Shown piece by piece: positions 18,122 through 25,628 of a stretch of 27,935 nt of DNA (its first letter is position 1; each line of letters begins with the position of its first letter). The translations under genes were made by a program, and so were the position numbers. Location of the stretch: the NCBI GenBank assembly GCA_036395835.1, contig DASWCW010000052.1:1-27935 (forward strand). Reading direction: 5' to 3'. This stretch comes from AP-16 sp036395835 (GTDB lineage Bacteria > Pseudomonadota > Alphaproteobacteria > Rhizobiales > Xanthobacteraceae). The notes under the pieces were generated by a model that worked only from the letters and a program-made list of their open reading frames with translations, was not told the DNA's origin and ran no database searches.

Positions 18122-18589
18122 ATGGCGATCAATCTGCATGTCAACGGCTCGATCCGCACCGTCGCGGCCGATGCGGAAACGCCGCTGCTCTACGTCCTGC
18201 GCAACGATCTCGGGCTCAACGGCGCCAAGTTCGGCTGCGGGCTTGCCCAGTGCGGCGCCTGCACGGTCCTCATCGGCGGGCGTGCGGTGCGCTCGTGCGT
18301 GACCCCGATCGGCGCGATCGGCGAAGTCCACATCACCACGATCGAAGGCCTCGGCACCGCCGAGAAACCCCATCCGCTGCAGCGCGCCTTCATCGAGGAG
18401 CAGGCGGCGCAATGCGGCTATTGCATCAATGGCATGATCATGAGCGCCAAGGAGCTGCTCGACCGCATTCCGCAGCCGAGCGAGCAGCAGGTGCGCGACG
18501 GCCTCGCCGCCAATCTGTGCCGTTGCGGCACTCATGGCCGCATCATCCGCGCGGTGCTTCGCGCGGCACGCGATACGGGCAAGACATGA
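18122..18589 (+). CDS. (2Fe-2S)-binding subunit of a molybdenum hydroxylase (isoquinoline 1-oxidoreductase/aldehyde oxidase type)
   Basis: 155-residue electron-transfer subunit. The N-terminal plant-type [2Fe-2S] domain has Cys39, Cys44, Cys47 and Cys59 (FGCGLAQCGACTVL...SC). The C-terminal four-helix domain holds the second cluster with Cys98, Cys101, Cys133 and Cys135 (QCGYC ... NLCRCG). The missing FAD subunit and the two-gene layout resemble IorAB-type enzymes, in which this subunit passes electrons from the molybdopterin subunit to an outside acceptor, often a cytochrome. An AGGGGAG ribosome site precedes the ATG at 18122. Its stop overlaps the start of the large subunit as ATGA. The sequence is intact; the partner gene is not. 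Confidence 0.93.
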   Translation: MAINLHVNGSIRTVAADAETPLLYVLRNDLGLNGAKFGCGLAQCGACTVLIGGRAVRSCVTPIGAIGEVHITTIEGLGTAEKPHPLQRAFIEEQAAQCGYCINGMIMSAKELLDRIPQPSEQQVRDGLAANLCRCGTHGRIIRAVLRAARDTGKT

Positions 18590-20822
18590 GCGCGCTCACC
18601 CGCCGAGAGTTCGGCAAGGCCGCGGGCGCGCTGGTGCTCAGCTTCACGATGGCGCCGTCGTTCTCGATCGCCGCGCCGGCGAAGCTGCCGGGCAGCCTCG
18701 ACAAGAACCGCATGCTCGATGCCTGGCTGCGCATCAATGCCGACGGCTCGGCGACGATTTTCGCCGGCAAGGTCGAGCTGGGGCAGGGCATCCTCACCGC
18801 GCTGGCGCAGTCGCGGCCGAGGAGCTCGATCTGCCGCTTGCGCGCATCGCGATGATCTCCGGCGATACCGCGCAAACTCCGGACGAGGAATACACCTCCG
18901 GCAGCCAGTCGATCGAATACGGCGGAACCGCCATTCGCCTGGCATGCGCCGAGGCGCGCGCGCTGCTCGTCGCACGTGCCGCCGCCCGCTTGGGGATTCC
19001 GGGCGAGCGCTTGAGGATCGCCGAGGGCGTGGTGCGCGCGCCCGACGGGCGCGGCCTCGGCTACGGCGAGCTTGCGGCGGAGCTCGATCTGCATCGCGAG
19101 GTAAGCGCTAAAGTGCCGCCCAAACCCGTCTCGAGCCATCGGATCGTCGGCACGTCGGTCCTCCGCCGCGATATCCCCGCGAAGGTGACGGGCGAGATCG
19201 CCTATGTGCAGGATGTCCGCCTTCCCGGCATGGTGCACGCTCGCGTGGTGCGTCCGCCGCGCTATGGCGCCAGGCTCGACGCCGCCGACGTGGCGCAAGC
19301 CCAGGCAATGCCCGGCGTGATCGCCGTGGTGCGCGAGGGCAGCTTCCTGGGCGTGGTTGCCGCCCGGGAGGAGCAGGCGATCCGGGCGCGGCAGAGCCTG
19401 CTCGAGTCTGCGCGCTGGTCCGGCGGCGAGGATCTGCCCGACCCGGCCGGGCTTCCTGCGCATCTGACGTCGCTGCCGAGCCAAGAGACGGTGATCAGCA
19501 GCAAGCAGGCGGGCGCGTCTGCGGCGCCCGCGGCCGCCCATACGCTCGAGGCGACGTACACCAAGCCCTATATCGCCCACGCCTCGATCGGACCTTCCTG
19601 CGCAATCGCCGCGTTCGAGAGCGGCAAGCTCACGGTGTGGACGCATTCGCAAGGCGTCTTTCCGCTTCGGCGCGATCTCGCCAAGGCGATGCGGCTCGCG
19701 GAAGACGCGGTGCGCTGCATTCACCGCGAAGGATCCGGCTGCTACGGCCACAATGGCGCCGACGATGTCGCTCTCGACGCGGCCTTGCTGGCGCGCGCGG
19801 TCGACGGCCGCCCCGTGCGGCTGCAATGGATGCGCGACGACGAGTTCGCCTGGGAACCCTACGGGCCCGCCATGGTGATGCGCGCCAAAGGCGCGATTTC
19901 CGCGGACGGGCGCATTCTCGACTGGAACTACGAGGTCTGGAGCAACACCCACAGCACCCGGCCGGCCTCGCCGGGAAGCGATGAGCGCAACAACAACCTG
20001 CTGGCCAGCTGGTACCTCGCCGAGCCGCATCCGCCGATCCCGCCGCGCGTGATACCGCCGCCGACGGGGGGCGGTGACCGCAATGCAGTCCCGCTCTACG
20101 AATTCTTGAGCCAGCGCATCGTCAGTCATTTCATTCCGGCGATGCCGCTGCGCGTCTCCGCGCTGCGCACGCTTGGCGCCTACGGCAACGTGTTCGCGGT
20201 GGAAAGCTTCATGGACGAGCTCGCCGCCGCGGCGGGCGCCGATCCCGTCGCATTCCGGCTCGCACATCTCAGCGACGAGCGCGCGCGTGCGGTGATCGAG
20301 GCGGTCGCACGCAGCGCCGGTTGGCGCGATGGCGAGCACGGCGATAACGCGCAGGGCCGCGGGCGCGGCATCGGCTTTGCCAAGTACAAGAACCTTTCGG
20401 CCTATGTGGCGGTCATCGCCGAGGTCGAGGTCGATCGCTCGAGCGGCGTCGTCCGGGTGCCCCGCGTGTTCGCCGCCACCGATGCCGGTCAGATCATCAA
20501 CCCCGACGGCCTGCGGAATCAGATCGAGGGCGGCGTCATCCAGTCGACCAGCTGGACCCTGCACGAGGCGGTCCGCTTCGACCGCGCCGCAATCCAATCG
20601 CGCGACTGGTCGAGCTATCCGATCCTGACCATGCCGGAAGCGCCGAGAGTCGAGACCGAGTTCGTCGACCGGCCGGAGGAGCGGCCGCTGGGGTGCGGGG
20701 AGGCGTCTTCGGGACCGACGGTTGCGGCGATCGCCAACGCATTTGCCCGGGCCACCGGCCGGCGGATCCGCGATCTCCCGCTCGATCCCGCGCGGGTCAA
20801 GGCAGCGTTGGACCGCGCCTGA
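18586..20822 (+). pseudogene. Molybdopterin-binding subunit of a molybdenum hydroxylase, interrupted by a -1 frameshift near 18811
   Basis: The frame starting at the ATG at 18586 encodes a Tat-type leader (MSALTRREFGKAAGALVLSF) and continues to ...VELGQGILTALAQ at 18810, then reads out of family and stops at 18855. From 18813 the second frame continues with AAEELDLPLARIAMISGDT and runs to 20822. The family consensus here is TALAQIAAEEL, so exactly one base of the Ile/Val codon appears to be missing ('tc' at 18811-18812). With one base restored the protein would be about 745 residues, normal for IorB-like subunits, and retains the C-terminal GCGEAS motif with the active-site Glu. Either a recent inactivating deletion or a sequencing/assembly error; there is no slippery sequence to suggest programmed shifting. 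Confidence 0.85.
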
Positions 20823-20837
20823 TCCGCCAAAACGCGG

Positions 20838-20843
20838 TATAAT
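20838..20843 (+). promoter_or_regulatory. Possible -10 box (TATAAT) of the downstream membrane protein gene
   Basis: A perfect TATAAT lies 32 bases before the ATG at 20876, just after the stop of the molybdopterin subunit. The nearest -35-like TTGGAC is at 20808-20813, which leaves a 24-base spacer, too long for a standard sigma-70 promoter. Only a weak candidate. Confidence 0.25.
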
Positions 20844-20875
20844 GCGGTGTGATCGACCCAAGGGGGAGAGACGCC

Positions 20876-21349
20876 ATGACAACCGCGACGTTCAGCACTG
20901 TCGCCGCCAGATTCCGCCACCATCCGCTCAGCTGTTTTGCCGCCGGGTTCATCTCCGTGCTGCTGTTTCAGATGGCCGCCTGGGCGATCATGTACGCCCT
21001 GGGCATGACCCCGAATGCGCCGTTCGGCTACGCTTCGACCAAGCCGTTCGGCGTGCCGCAGACGTGGTCGTGGGCTTTCTGGGGCGGCGTTTGGGGGCTG
21101 GTGTTCGGCCTGGTGGAGCGCTGGTTCCCCGAAGGCCCGATGTATTACGTTGCCGCCTTCGTGTTCGGCGCGATCGCTCCGGTTCTCGTGCTGTGGTTCA
21201 TCGTTTTTCCGCTGAAAGGGCTCCCGATCGCCGCCGGGTGGAAGCCGCTGATCATGCTGTTCCACATCATCACGCATGGATGCTTCGGTCTGGGCATCGG
21301 ACTGCTGCTGACCTATCGCGACGGCCGGCTGCAGATGCTCCGGGCGTAG
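20876..21349 (+). CDS. Predicted inner-membrane protein, function unknown
   Basis: 157 residues with four hydrophobic segments: about residues 20-42 (FAAGFISVLLFQMAAWAIMYAL), 65-80 (WAFWGGVWGLVFGLVE), 88-110 (YVAAFVFGAIAPVLVLWFIVFPL) and 125-145 (IMLFHIITHGCFGLGIGLLL). The ATG at 20876 is preceded by AGGGGGAGAG, a strong ribosome site; the upstream start at 20849 has none. The His pair in FHIITHGCFG and the YASTKPFGVPQTWSWAFWGG loop look conserved-type features, but I do not recognise a named family. It ends 12 bases from the end of the convergent gene that follows. Confidence 0.75.
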   Translation: MTTATFSTVAARFRHHPLSCFAAGFISVLLFQMAAWAIMYALGMTPNAPFGYASTKPFGVPQTWSWAFWGGVWGLVFGLVERWFPEGPMYYVAAFVFGAIAPVLVLWFIVFPLKGLPIAAGWKPLIMLFHIITHGCFGLGIGLLLTYRDGRLQMLRA

Positions 21350-21361
21350 GCAGCGGTTTCG

Positions 21362-21946
21362 TTAAGACGCGGAGCGTTTGTCGACGAAGCGGATCGCGAA
21401 CGGGCGGCCGGCGAGCGCGCCGCCTAGCCCGTTGGTGAACGCAAGCGGCGTGCAGCGCTCGAATGCGGCCTCGACCGCGTCCCAATAGGCTTGGCGCACG
21501 CGGTCGGGAAGTCCGGGCGTTACATAGGTGACGCGAGGCTTGCCGAAGATTTCGCCGCTGCGCTTGAAGCTCAGGCGCACCGAGAGCTGGGCGCCCGGCC
21601 GGGAGTCTTCCTTGGCGGGCGGCACCCAGCAACTGCGCAATGTCGCGAAGACGGCCCGGATGGTGCCGAGCCCTTCCCCAGCGTCGCGATCGGTGTTGCG
21701 GCGGTCGCGGGCCTCGTGGTCCCGGCTCTCGATCGTCAATCGCAGCTGCTGGCTGAACGGATATTGGAGCTCCGGCGTGCACGGAAGCTCATCGAACACG
21801 CTGCATTCCTGTTGGTATGGCCGATAGACGCACGGAAATTCATCGAGCACGCTGCATACCAGCGCCTGCCCGGACCGCGGCCAAACGATCGCAGCCGCCG
21901 CAAGGGTGGCGGCGATCAGAATCTTGGGCTGCAACCGAGCTCGCAT
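21362..21946 (-). CDS. Exported protein with TonB C-terminal-like region, function unknown
   Basis: 194 residues with a signal peptide (MRARLQPKILIAATLAAAAIVWPRSGQALVCSV). The mature N-terminus holds two copies of a short cysteine motif, CSVLDEFPC and CSVFDELPC, separated by about a dozen residues. The C-terminal half (RAVFATLRSCWVPP...GAQLSVRLSFKRSGEIFGKPRVTYVTPG...AAFERCTPLAFTNGLGGALAGRPFAIRFVDKR) reads like the TonB/TolA C-terminal fold: a central 'F..SG' strand-turn and a late helix before the final strand. I associate this architecture with an uncharacterised family of Bradyrhizobium relatives. The start at 21946 is set by the signal peptide; the ribosome site is weak. It lies downstream of the 22337 gene on the same strand. 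Confidence 0.72.
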   Translation of the reverse strand: MRARLQPKILIAATLAAAAIVWPRSGQALVCSVLDEFPCVYRPYQQECSVFDELPCTPELQYPFSQQLRLTIESRDHEARDRRNTDRDAGEGLGTIRAVFATLRSCWVPPAKEDSRPGAQLSVRLSFKRSGEIFGKPRVTYVTPGLPDRVRQAYWDAVEAAFERCTPLAFTNGLGGALAGRPFAIRFVDKRSAS

Positions 21947-22010
21947 CCATCAAAACATAAGTGCCAGCCTGCGCCGGGACCAGGGCGGGATGCGGTTCGG
22001 ACGAGAATGC

Positions 22011-22337
22011 TCAGTCGGTCAAATCGAGCAACGGGCCGCCGTACGCGCGGCAGCGTTTCAGGCACGATAAATCGCAGCGATCGCTCACGTATCTGCAATC
22101 GTTGAGCCAGGTATCGTTGACGCAAGCGACGAAGACGCCGCCGCAATGTGCCTTGCAGGTGCGCCAGCATGCGTCGGAGACACGCACCGTAGTCGAGAGG
22201 CTCAGGCAGTTCGGCGTGCGGCAATGAAGCTTCGATTCCGGCACCAGCGGCTGCTGCAGGTTCCAGCGCTCGCCCGCGCCGGCCAGCGATGCTCCGGCGA
22301 ATGCCATCATGAACCCGATCGCCAGAGCGCGCTTCAT
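22011..22337 (-). CDS. Small secreted cysteine-rich protein, function unknown
   Basis: 108 residues. Signal peptide MKRALAIGFMMAFAGASLAGAGE, then a mature part of about 85 residues with ten cysteines: LHCRTPNC, DACWRTCKAHC, FVACVNDTW, NDC, DRCDLSC and LKRC. An even number of Cys in spaced pairs suggests five disulfides and a compact periplasmic or extracellular protein. The ATG at 22337 is preceded by GGGGACGGGGC, an adequate ribosome site. I do not recognise a Pfam family. It is 64 bases upstream of the TonB-C-like exported protein on the same strand, so the two could be co-transcribed. Confidence 0.72.
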   Translation of the reverse strand: MKRALAIGFMMAFAGASLAGAGERWNLQQPLVPESKLHCRTPNCLSLSTTVRVSDACWRTCKAHCGGVFVACVNDTWLNDCRYVSDRCDLSCLKRCRAYGGPLLDLTD

Positions 22338-22489
22338 GCCCCGTCCCCAACGGCAAGGGCGCCATTGAATGCTGCAAACCGCCGCGACGCAAGCGCGCCG
22401 GCATCAAACATCCGCGTCGATGGAAGCGCGGCCCGGGACAAGCGCCGCAGGCCGGCATCGACCCCCGCCCGAAAGCTCGTAGAAGGGCG

Positions 22490-22678
22490 CTATCTCGACC
22501 CGAGATAGACCGTGGTCTCGAATTGGTAGCCGCAGGTCTCGCAGGTCCATAAATGGCGGACGCAACGCTCGTTGACGTGCTCCGACCATTCCGGCGCCAG
22601 CAGAGCGTCGCCACATTGTGCACAGGGAGTGAAGTAACGGGGCCGGGTCTCTATCGGCATAGCCGTACTGAGCCGCAT
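22490..22678 (-). CDS. Small zinc-ribbon-like protein
   Basis: 62 residues. The ATG at 22678 has a near-ideal GGGAGG eight bases upstream, which decides the start over the longer open frame to 22924. Two CxxC knuckles, CAQC (Cys19, Cys22) and CETC (Cys46, Cys49), plus an intervening Cys39 and HVNERC form a likely zinc ribbon: FTPCAQCGDALLAPEWSEHVNERCVRHLWTCETCGYQFET. The WSEHV...RHLWxCxxCGYxFET pattern is one I recall from many Bradyrhizobium-type short proteins. Function unknown; a nucleic-acid or protein contact role is plausible but unproven. An AT-rich upstream region with a perfect inverted repeat may control it. Confidence 0.78.
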   Translation of the reverse strand: MRLSTAMPIETRPRYFTPCAQCGDALLAPEWSEHVNERCVRHLWTCETCGYQFETTVYLGSR

Positions 22679-22762
22679 GGGCGAAACCTCCCTAGTACCT
22701 CCCCGTCCGATAAACAGCGTACCCGGTTTTTGTGGCATTGACATGACGTACGAAGATTTTCC

Positions 22763-22784
22763 TTGCGAAAATGTTTTTTCGCAA
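22763..22784. promoter_or_regulatory. Perfect 9-bp inverted repeat, candidate operator upstream of the zinc-ribbon gene
   Basis: TTGCGAAAA at 22763-22771 and TTTTCGCAA at 22776-22784 are exact reverse complements separated by TGTT. The repeat lies 85 bases before the ATG at 22678, in a 180-base stretch that is much more AT-rich than the rest of the window. The size and symmetry suit a dimeric repressor or activator, although an RNA hairpin is also possible. I do not recognise the site as that of a known regulator. Confidence 0.4.
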
Positions 22785-22870
22785 ACGCGTAATCGATTCG
22801 ATTTATGCGGCATTGCACAAATCTGCTTGACGGAATCCAGACAGAAATTCGGACTACATTGCTGCAGCAC

Positions 22871-22913
22871 ACAAAAAGACCCGCCGACTCGGTGCGCGAG
22901 CTCGGCGGGTCGG
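22871..22913 (-). terminator. Rho-independent terminator downstream of the CHRD gene
   Basis: On the minus strand GACCCGCCGA and its partner TCGGCGGGTC form a 10-bp stem with a GC-rich loop (plus-strand arms near 22880-22890 and 22901-22911), followed directly by TTTTTGTGTG. It lies about 80 bases beyond the stop of the CHRD gene at 22990 and points away from it, which is the expected position. Confidence 0.75.
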
Positions 22914-22989
22914 GGTGAAAGCATTGGTCAGAAGTGCTTACCTGGAAACGATTGGTCTCCGACCTCTGGCTTCGAGTTCTGATCCCTGT

Positions 22990-23430
22990 TCACTTCCCTT
23001 TGACGACCTGGCCGCGAATTTCGCCGCCCTTGTTGGCGGCAGTATGAATGTTGAAATACCAGCGGCCCGCCATCAGGTCGGTCGCCTGCGCATCGGTCAG
23101 GGTTGCCGAGCCTTTGATCGGGGTCGCCGCGCTGTCGGTCACCGGAACGGCGACGCCGGCATTCTGCCCGGCCGCCGCGGGACCGTGGAAATGCGCCGCG
23201 GTCGCATCCCCGCTCAGCCCGGAATAATTCGCGGTGTAATTCAGCGACTTGCTTCCGGTATCGTAGGTGGCGGTCAAGGTACCGCTGCCCTTGCTCTCGA
23301 CTGGCGGCACTTCGTTGGAAGCCTTGAGCTCGGCCTTGAGCGCAACGGTCTCGGCGAGCGCGGCCGATCCCAAGACCATCGCCGTGGAAAACGCCAAGCC
23401 GGCCACCGCCGTGCGGAACGTCGTACGCAT
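22990..23430 (-). CDS. Exported CHRD domain-containing protein
   Basis: 145 residues: signal peptide MRTTFRTAVAGLAFSTAMVLGSAALAE followed by one complete CHRD domain. Typical features are LKAELKASNEVPPVESKGSGTLTATYD near residues 30-57, AAHFHGPAAAGQNAGVAVPV near 78-98 with the HFHGPA core, and RWYFNIHTAANKGGEIRGQV near 123-142. The ATG at 23430 has GGGAGG eight bases upstream. CHRD domains (named from chordin) occur in exported bacterial proteins of unknown role, with the His residues possibly binding metal. It is monocistronic, with its own terminator downstream and a dispersed palindromic repeat upstream. Confidence 0.9.
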   Translation of the reverse strand: MRTTFRTAVAGLAFSTAMVLGSAALAETVALKAELKASNEVPPVESKGSGTLTATYDTGSKSLNYTANYSGLSGDATAAHFHGPAAAGQNAGVAVPVTDSAATPIKGSATLTDAQATDLMAGRWYFNIHTAANKGGEIRGQVVKGK

Positions 23431-23492
23431 TTCGGAATCCTCCCAATGACTCGGGCCAGCTGCCCATAGCTGTAACACCGGGAGGCGCCTTC

Positions 23493-23547
23493 TATGCAAT
23501 CCGGGATGGCAGCCCCGGATTTCGCTTCGCTGCATCCGGGCTACGGG
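23493..23547. repeat. Palindromic intergenic repeat, 'tagcccggat' type (copy 2)
   Basis: The segment 23514-23545 is identical to 5885-5916 at 30 of 32 positions (CCCGGATTTCGCTTCGCTGCATCCGGGCTACG split here as CCCGGAT, TTCGCTTCGC, TGCATCCGGGCTACG). The left side (GCAATCCGGG near 23497) pairs with CCCGGAT, but this copy lacks the long outer left arm of copy 1, so it may be a shortened member of the family. It lies between the HTH and CHRD genes, both on the minus strand. Confidence 0.75.
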
Positions 23548-23557
23548 TGCTGTGACA

Positions 23558-23821
23558 TCAGTCGTCGTTCGAGGCGTTGAGTTCGTCGACGCGCAGCACG
23601 GCCGGCGCCGGCTGCTGGCGCACGCCCGGCGCGCCGTGATCGGAAAACTCGATTCCCGCGGCTTCGAACGCGCGCTGCAGCACCTGGGCGGTCAGGCGCG
23701 GCACGGGCTTTTCGCTTTCGAAATCGCGCACGACCGAAAGCTTGATGCCGGTGGCGGATGCGAGGCGATCTTCGCTCCAGTTGAGAAGGCCGCGGGCGGC
23801 GCGGCATTGGGCGGGGATCAT
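23558..23821 (-). CDS. Small XRE-type helix-turn-helix protein
   Basis: 87 residues, starting MIPAQCRAARGLLNWSEDRLASATGIKLSVVRDFESEKPVPR. The ACRxARxLLxWSxxxLA...VRDFES pattern is a Cro/C1-type helix-turn-helix as found in short XRE regulators of Hyphomicrobiales, which often continue with 'LQRAFEAAGIEF' as here. I chose the ATG at 23821 because it gives that typical N-terminus; an ATG at 23857 is in frame and neither has a strong ribosome site. The tail after residue 65 is probably disordered. The target is unknown; it may be autoregulated. It shares no obvious link with its neighbours. Confidence 0.75.
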   Translation of the reverse strand: MIPAQCRAARGLLNWSEDRLASATGIKLSVVRDFESEKPVPRLTAQVLQRAFEAAGIEFSDHGAPGVRQQPAPAVLRVDELNASNDD

Positions 23822-23983
23822 GCTCGCTACATAGCCATCGCGCGCCGAGACCGCCATAGCGGGCCCATCGCGGGCGCACCGCCCGCCTCACGCTGCCACA
23901 ATGACGGGCGTGCCGGGGCCATATTGTCGTCGTTCCGCGGCGCGAGAATCCGGCTGACGGGGAGGTTTTCGCGGAGGCGCATC

Positions 23984-24094
23984 ATGCCCGCGCACATCTC
24001 GCACGATCGTCGACTGCTCGGGTTCGATGCCATGGAATGGCTGATGCTGGTCTCGGCCATCCTGCTGCTCGGGCTCGTCGCGCTGACGATCTGA
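23984..24094 (+). CDS. Possible single-span membrane microprotein, 36 residues
   Basis: The ORF begins at the ATG at 23984, six bases after a GGAGG ribosome site, and encodes MPAHISHDRRLLGFDAMEWLMLVSAILLLGLVALTI: a short polar head, then one hydrophobic helix ending at the stop. The good ribosome site and clean helix support a real gene, but the length is too small to be sure. It could equally be the 3' part of nothing at all. It lies between two minus-strand genes. Confidence 0.45.
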   Translation: MPAHISHDRRLLGFDAMEWLMLVSAILLLGLVALTI

Positions 24095-24175
24095 CCACCG
24101 GCTATCAGAGCTCGAGCAACCCAAGGCCTCCAGCTTGCAGCGCAGGGCCCGGCGGCTCTCGGCGCGGACGAGCGT

Positions 24176-25564
24176 TCATGGTTCGGGCCAGGGCCGCAGC
24201 GGCGGCCGCAGCTGCTCGTACGCCTTGGCCATGCCGAGCACCCCGAGATCATCGAACCGATGCCCGACGATCTGCAGCCCGATCGGCAGGCCCTCCGGAT
24301 CGTAGCCGGCGCAGATCGAGGCGGCCGGCTGCTCCGACATGTTGAAGGGCGCGGTGAACGCGACGTGCTCCAGAGCATGGTCGGGGTCGGAGCCCGGCGC
24401 CGGCTCCTCCGCGCCGTATGCGGTGATCGGCGAAGTCGGGCTGAGCAGGAAGTCGTAGCTTTGGATGGCGGCGACGGCCTTCTCGCGCAACAGCATGACT
24501 TGCCCGAGCGCACGGATCGCATCGACCGCGCTCAGCCCGTCGGCGCGCCGGCACCAGGTGGTGATGAACGGCAAGATTTTGGCCTGCCGCTCCCGACTGA
24601 GCAATTGAATGTCCCCGAGCAATCGTGCCTGGAAGAAGCGGTCGAGCCCCGCGTGGATCTCCTGGGTGATGAAGGGGGCGACCGGTTCGACCTCCGCGCC
24701 GGCCGCCGCGAACGCCTCGGCGCCTCTCTCCACGGCCGCCCCGACGGCCGGCTGCACCTTGAGCCCCGCCCCGATGTCGAGCACCAAGCCGAGCTTCTTG
24801 CCCTTCACGTCGGCCGACAGCAGGCCCGCCCAGTCGCGCGGCTCATAGGGCAGCGACATGTAGTCCCGCGGATCCGGCTTCGCGAGTTCGCGCAGCAGAA
24901 GCGCGGCATCGCGCACCGTGCGGGTCATCGGACCGGTCACGCGGCCCAGATACGGCGGGTAGATCGGCACCCGGCCGAGGCTCGGCTTGAGCGCGAAGAT
25001 GCCGTTATAGGCCGCGGGCAGCCGCACCGAGCCGCCGATGTCGGTTCCGAGCGCCAGCGGGCCATAGCCGACGACGATACCGGCCCCGGCACCCGAGCTC
25101 GACCCGGCGGTATTGCGAGCAAGATTCCACGGATTGCGAGTGATCCCGTGGAGGCTCGAGACGCCCGAGGCGAGCATGCCGTAATCCGGCATGCTGGTCT
25201 TGCCGAGCAGCACGCATCCCGCCTCGCGGACCCGGGCGGCAGGCGGTGAGTCCGCCGCCGCCGGCGTCATGTCTCCGGCCGCGGTGCCGAGCGGGGTGGG
25301 CACGCCCTTGGACGCGATGTTGTCCTTGATCGTGATCGGCACGCCGTCGATCGGACTGAGCGGCGCGCCCTCGCGCCAGCGCCGCTCCGAGCTCGTCGCT
25401 TGCGCCAACGCGCCGACGGCGTCGGTCACGTACATCGCATTGATTTTCGGCTCCCAAGCTTCCATGCGGTCGAGCACCGCACGGGTCACTTCGACCGGGG
25501 ACAATTGGCGGGTACGGTAGGCGGTCGAGAGCTCATCGGCACTCAGGTCGTGAAGCGCGGCCAT
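24176..25564 (-). CDS. Amidase signature family enzyme
   Basis: 462-residue soluble enzyme of the amidase signature family, which hydrolyses amide bonds with a Ser-cisSer-Lys triad. All three are visible: Lys80 in PITIKDN, Ser155 in TAGSSSGAG and the nucleophile Ser179 in GTDIGGSVR; the spacing of 24 between the two Ser is the normal one. The ATG at 25564 follows GGAGG by five bases. It does not show the extra elements of GatA in a gatCAB context, so it is more likely a catabolic amidase with a small-molecule substrate that cannot be named. It is encoded 64 bases after the GH79-type gene on the same strand and probably shares its transcript. Confidence 0.92.
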   Translation of the reverse strand: MAALHDLSADELSTAYRTRQLSPVEVTRAVLDRMEAWEPKINAMYVTDAVGALAQATSSERRWREGAPLSPIDGVPITIKDNIASKGVPTPLGTAAGDMTPAAADSPPAARVREAGCVLLGKTSMPDYGMLASGVSSLHGITRNPWNLARNTAGSSSGAGAGIVVGYGPLALGTDIGGSVRLPAAYNGIFALKPSLGRVPIYPPYLGRVTGPMTRTVRDAALLLRELAKPDPRDYMSLPYEPRDWAGLLSADVKGKKLGLVLDIGAGLKVQPAVGAAVERGAEAFAAAGAEVEPVAPFITQEIHAGLDRFFQARLLGDIQLLSRERQAKILPFITTWCRRADGLSAVDAIRALGQVMLLREKAVAAIQSYDFLLSPTSPITAYGAEEPAPGSDPDHALEHVAFTAPFNMSEQPAASICAGYDPEGLPIGLQIVGHRFDDLGVLGMAKAYEQLRPPLRPWPEP

Positions 25565-25628
25565 GAATTCCTCCGGCAGAAAAAGTGGGAAGGTCGGGAT
25601 CGCGCGGCCCGGGATGCAAACGGAATCC

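Noticed and set aside
18790..18860. Programmed ribosomal frameshift in the molybdopterin subunit
   Set aside because: There is no slippery heptamer or following structure at the switch point, and members of this family are not known to use frameshifting.
18543..20882. A 779-codon open frame on the minus strand across the molybdopterin subunit
   Set aside because: Low-complexity Arg/Gly/Ala-rich shadow of a clearly recognisable gene on the other strand.
22490..22924. 144-residue version of the zinc-ribbon protein
   Set aside because: The extension runs through the AT-rich regulatory region and a terminator; GGGAGG before the ATG at 22678 fixes the start.
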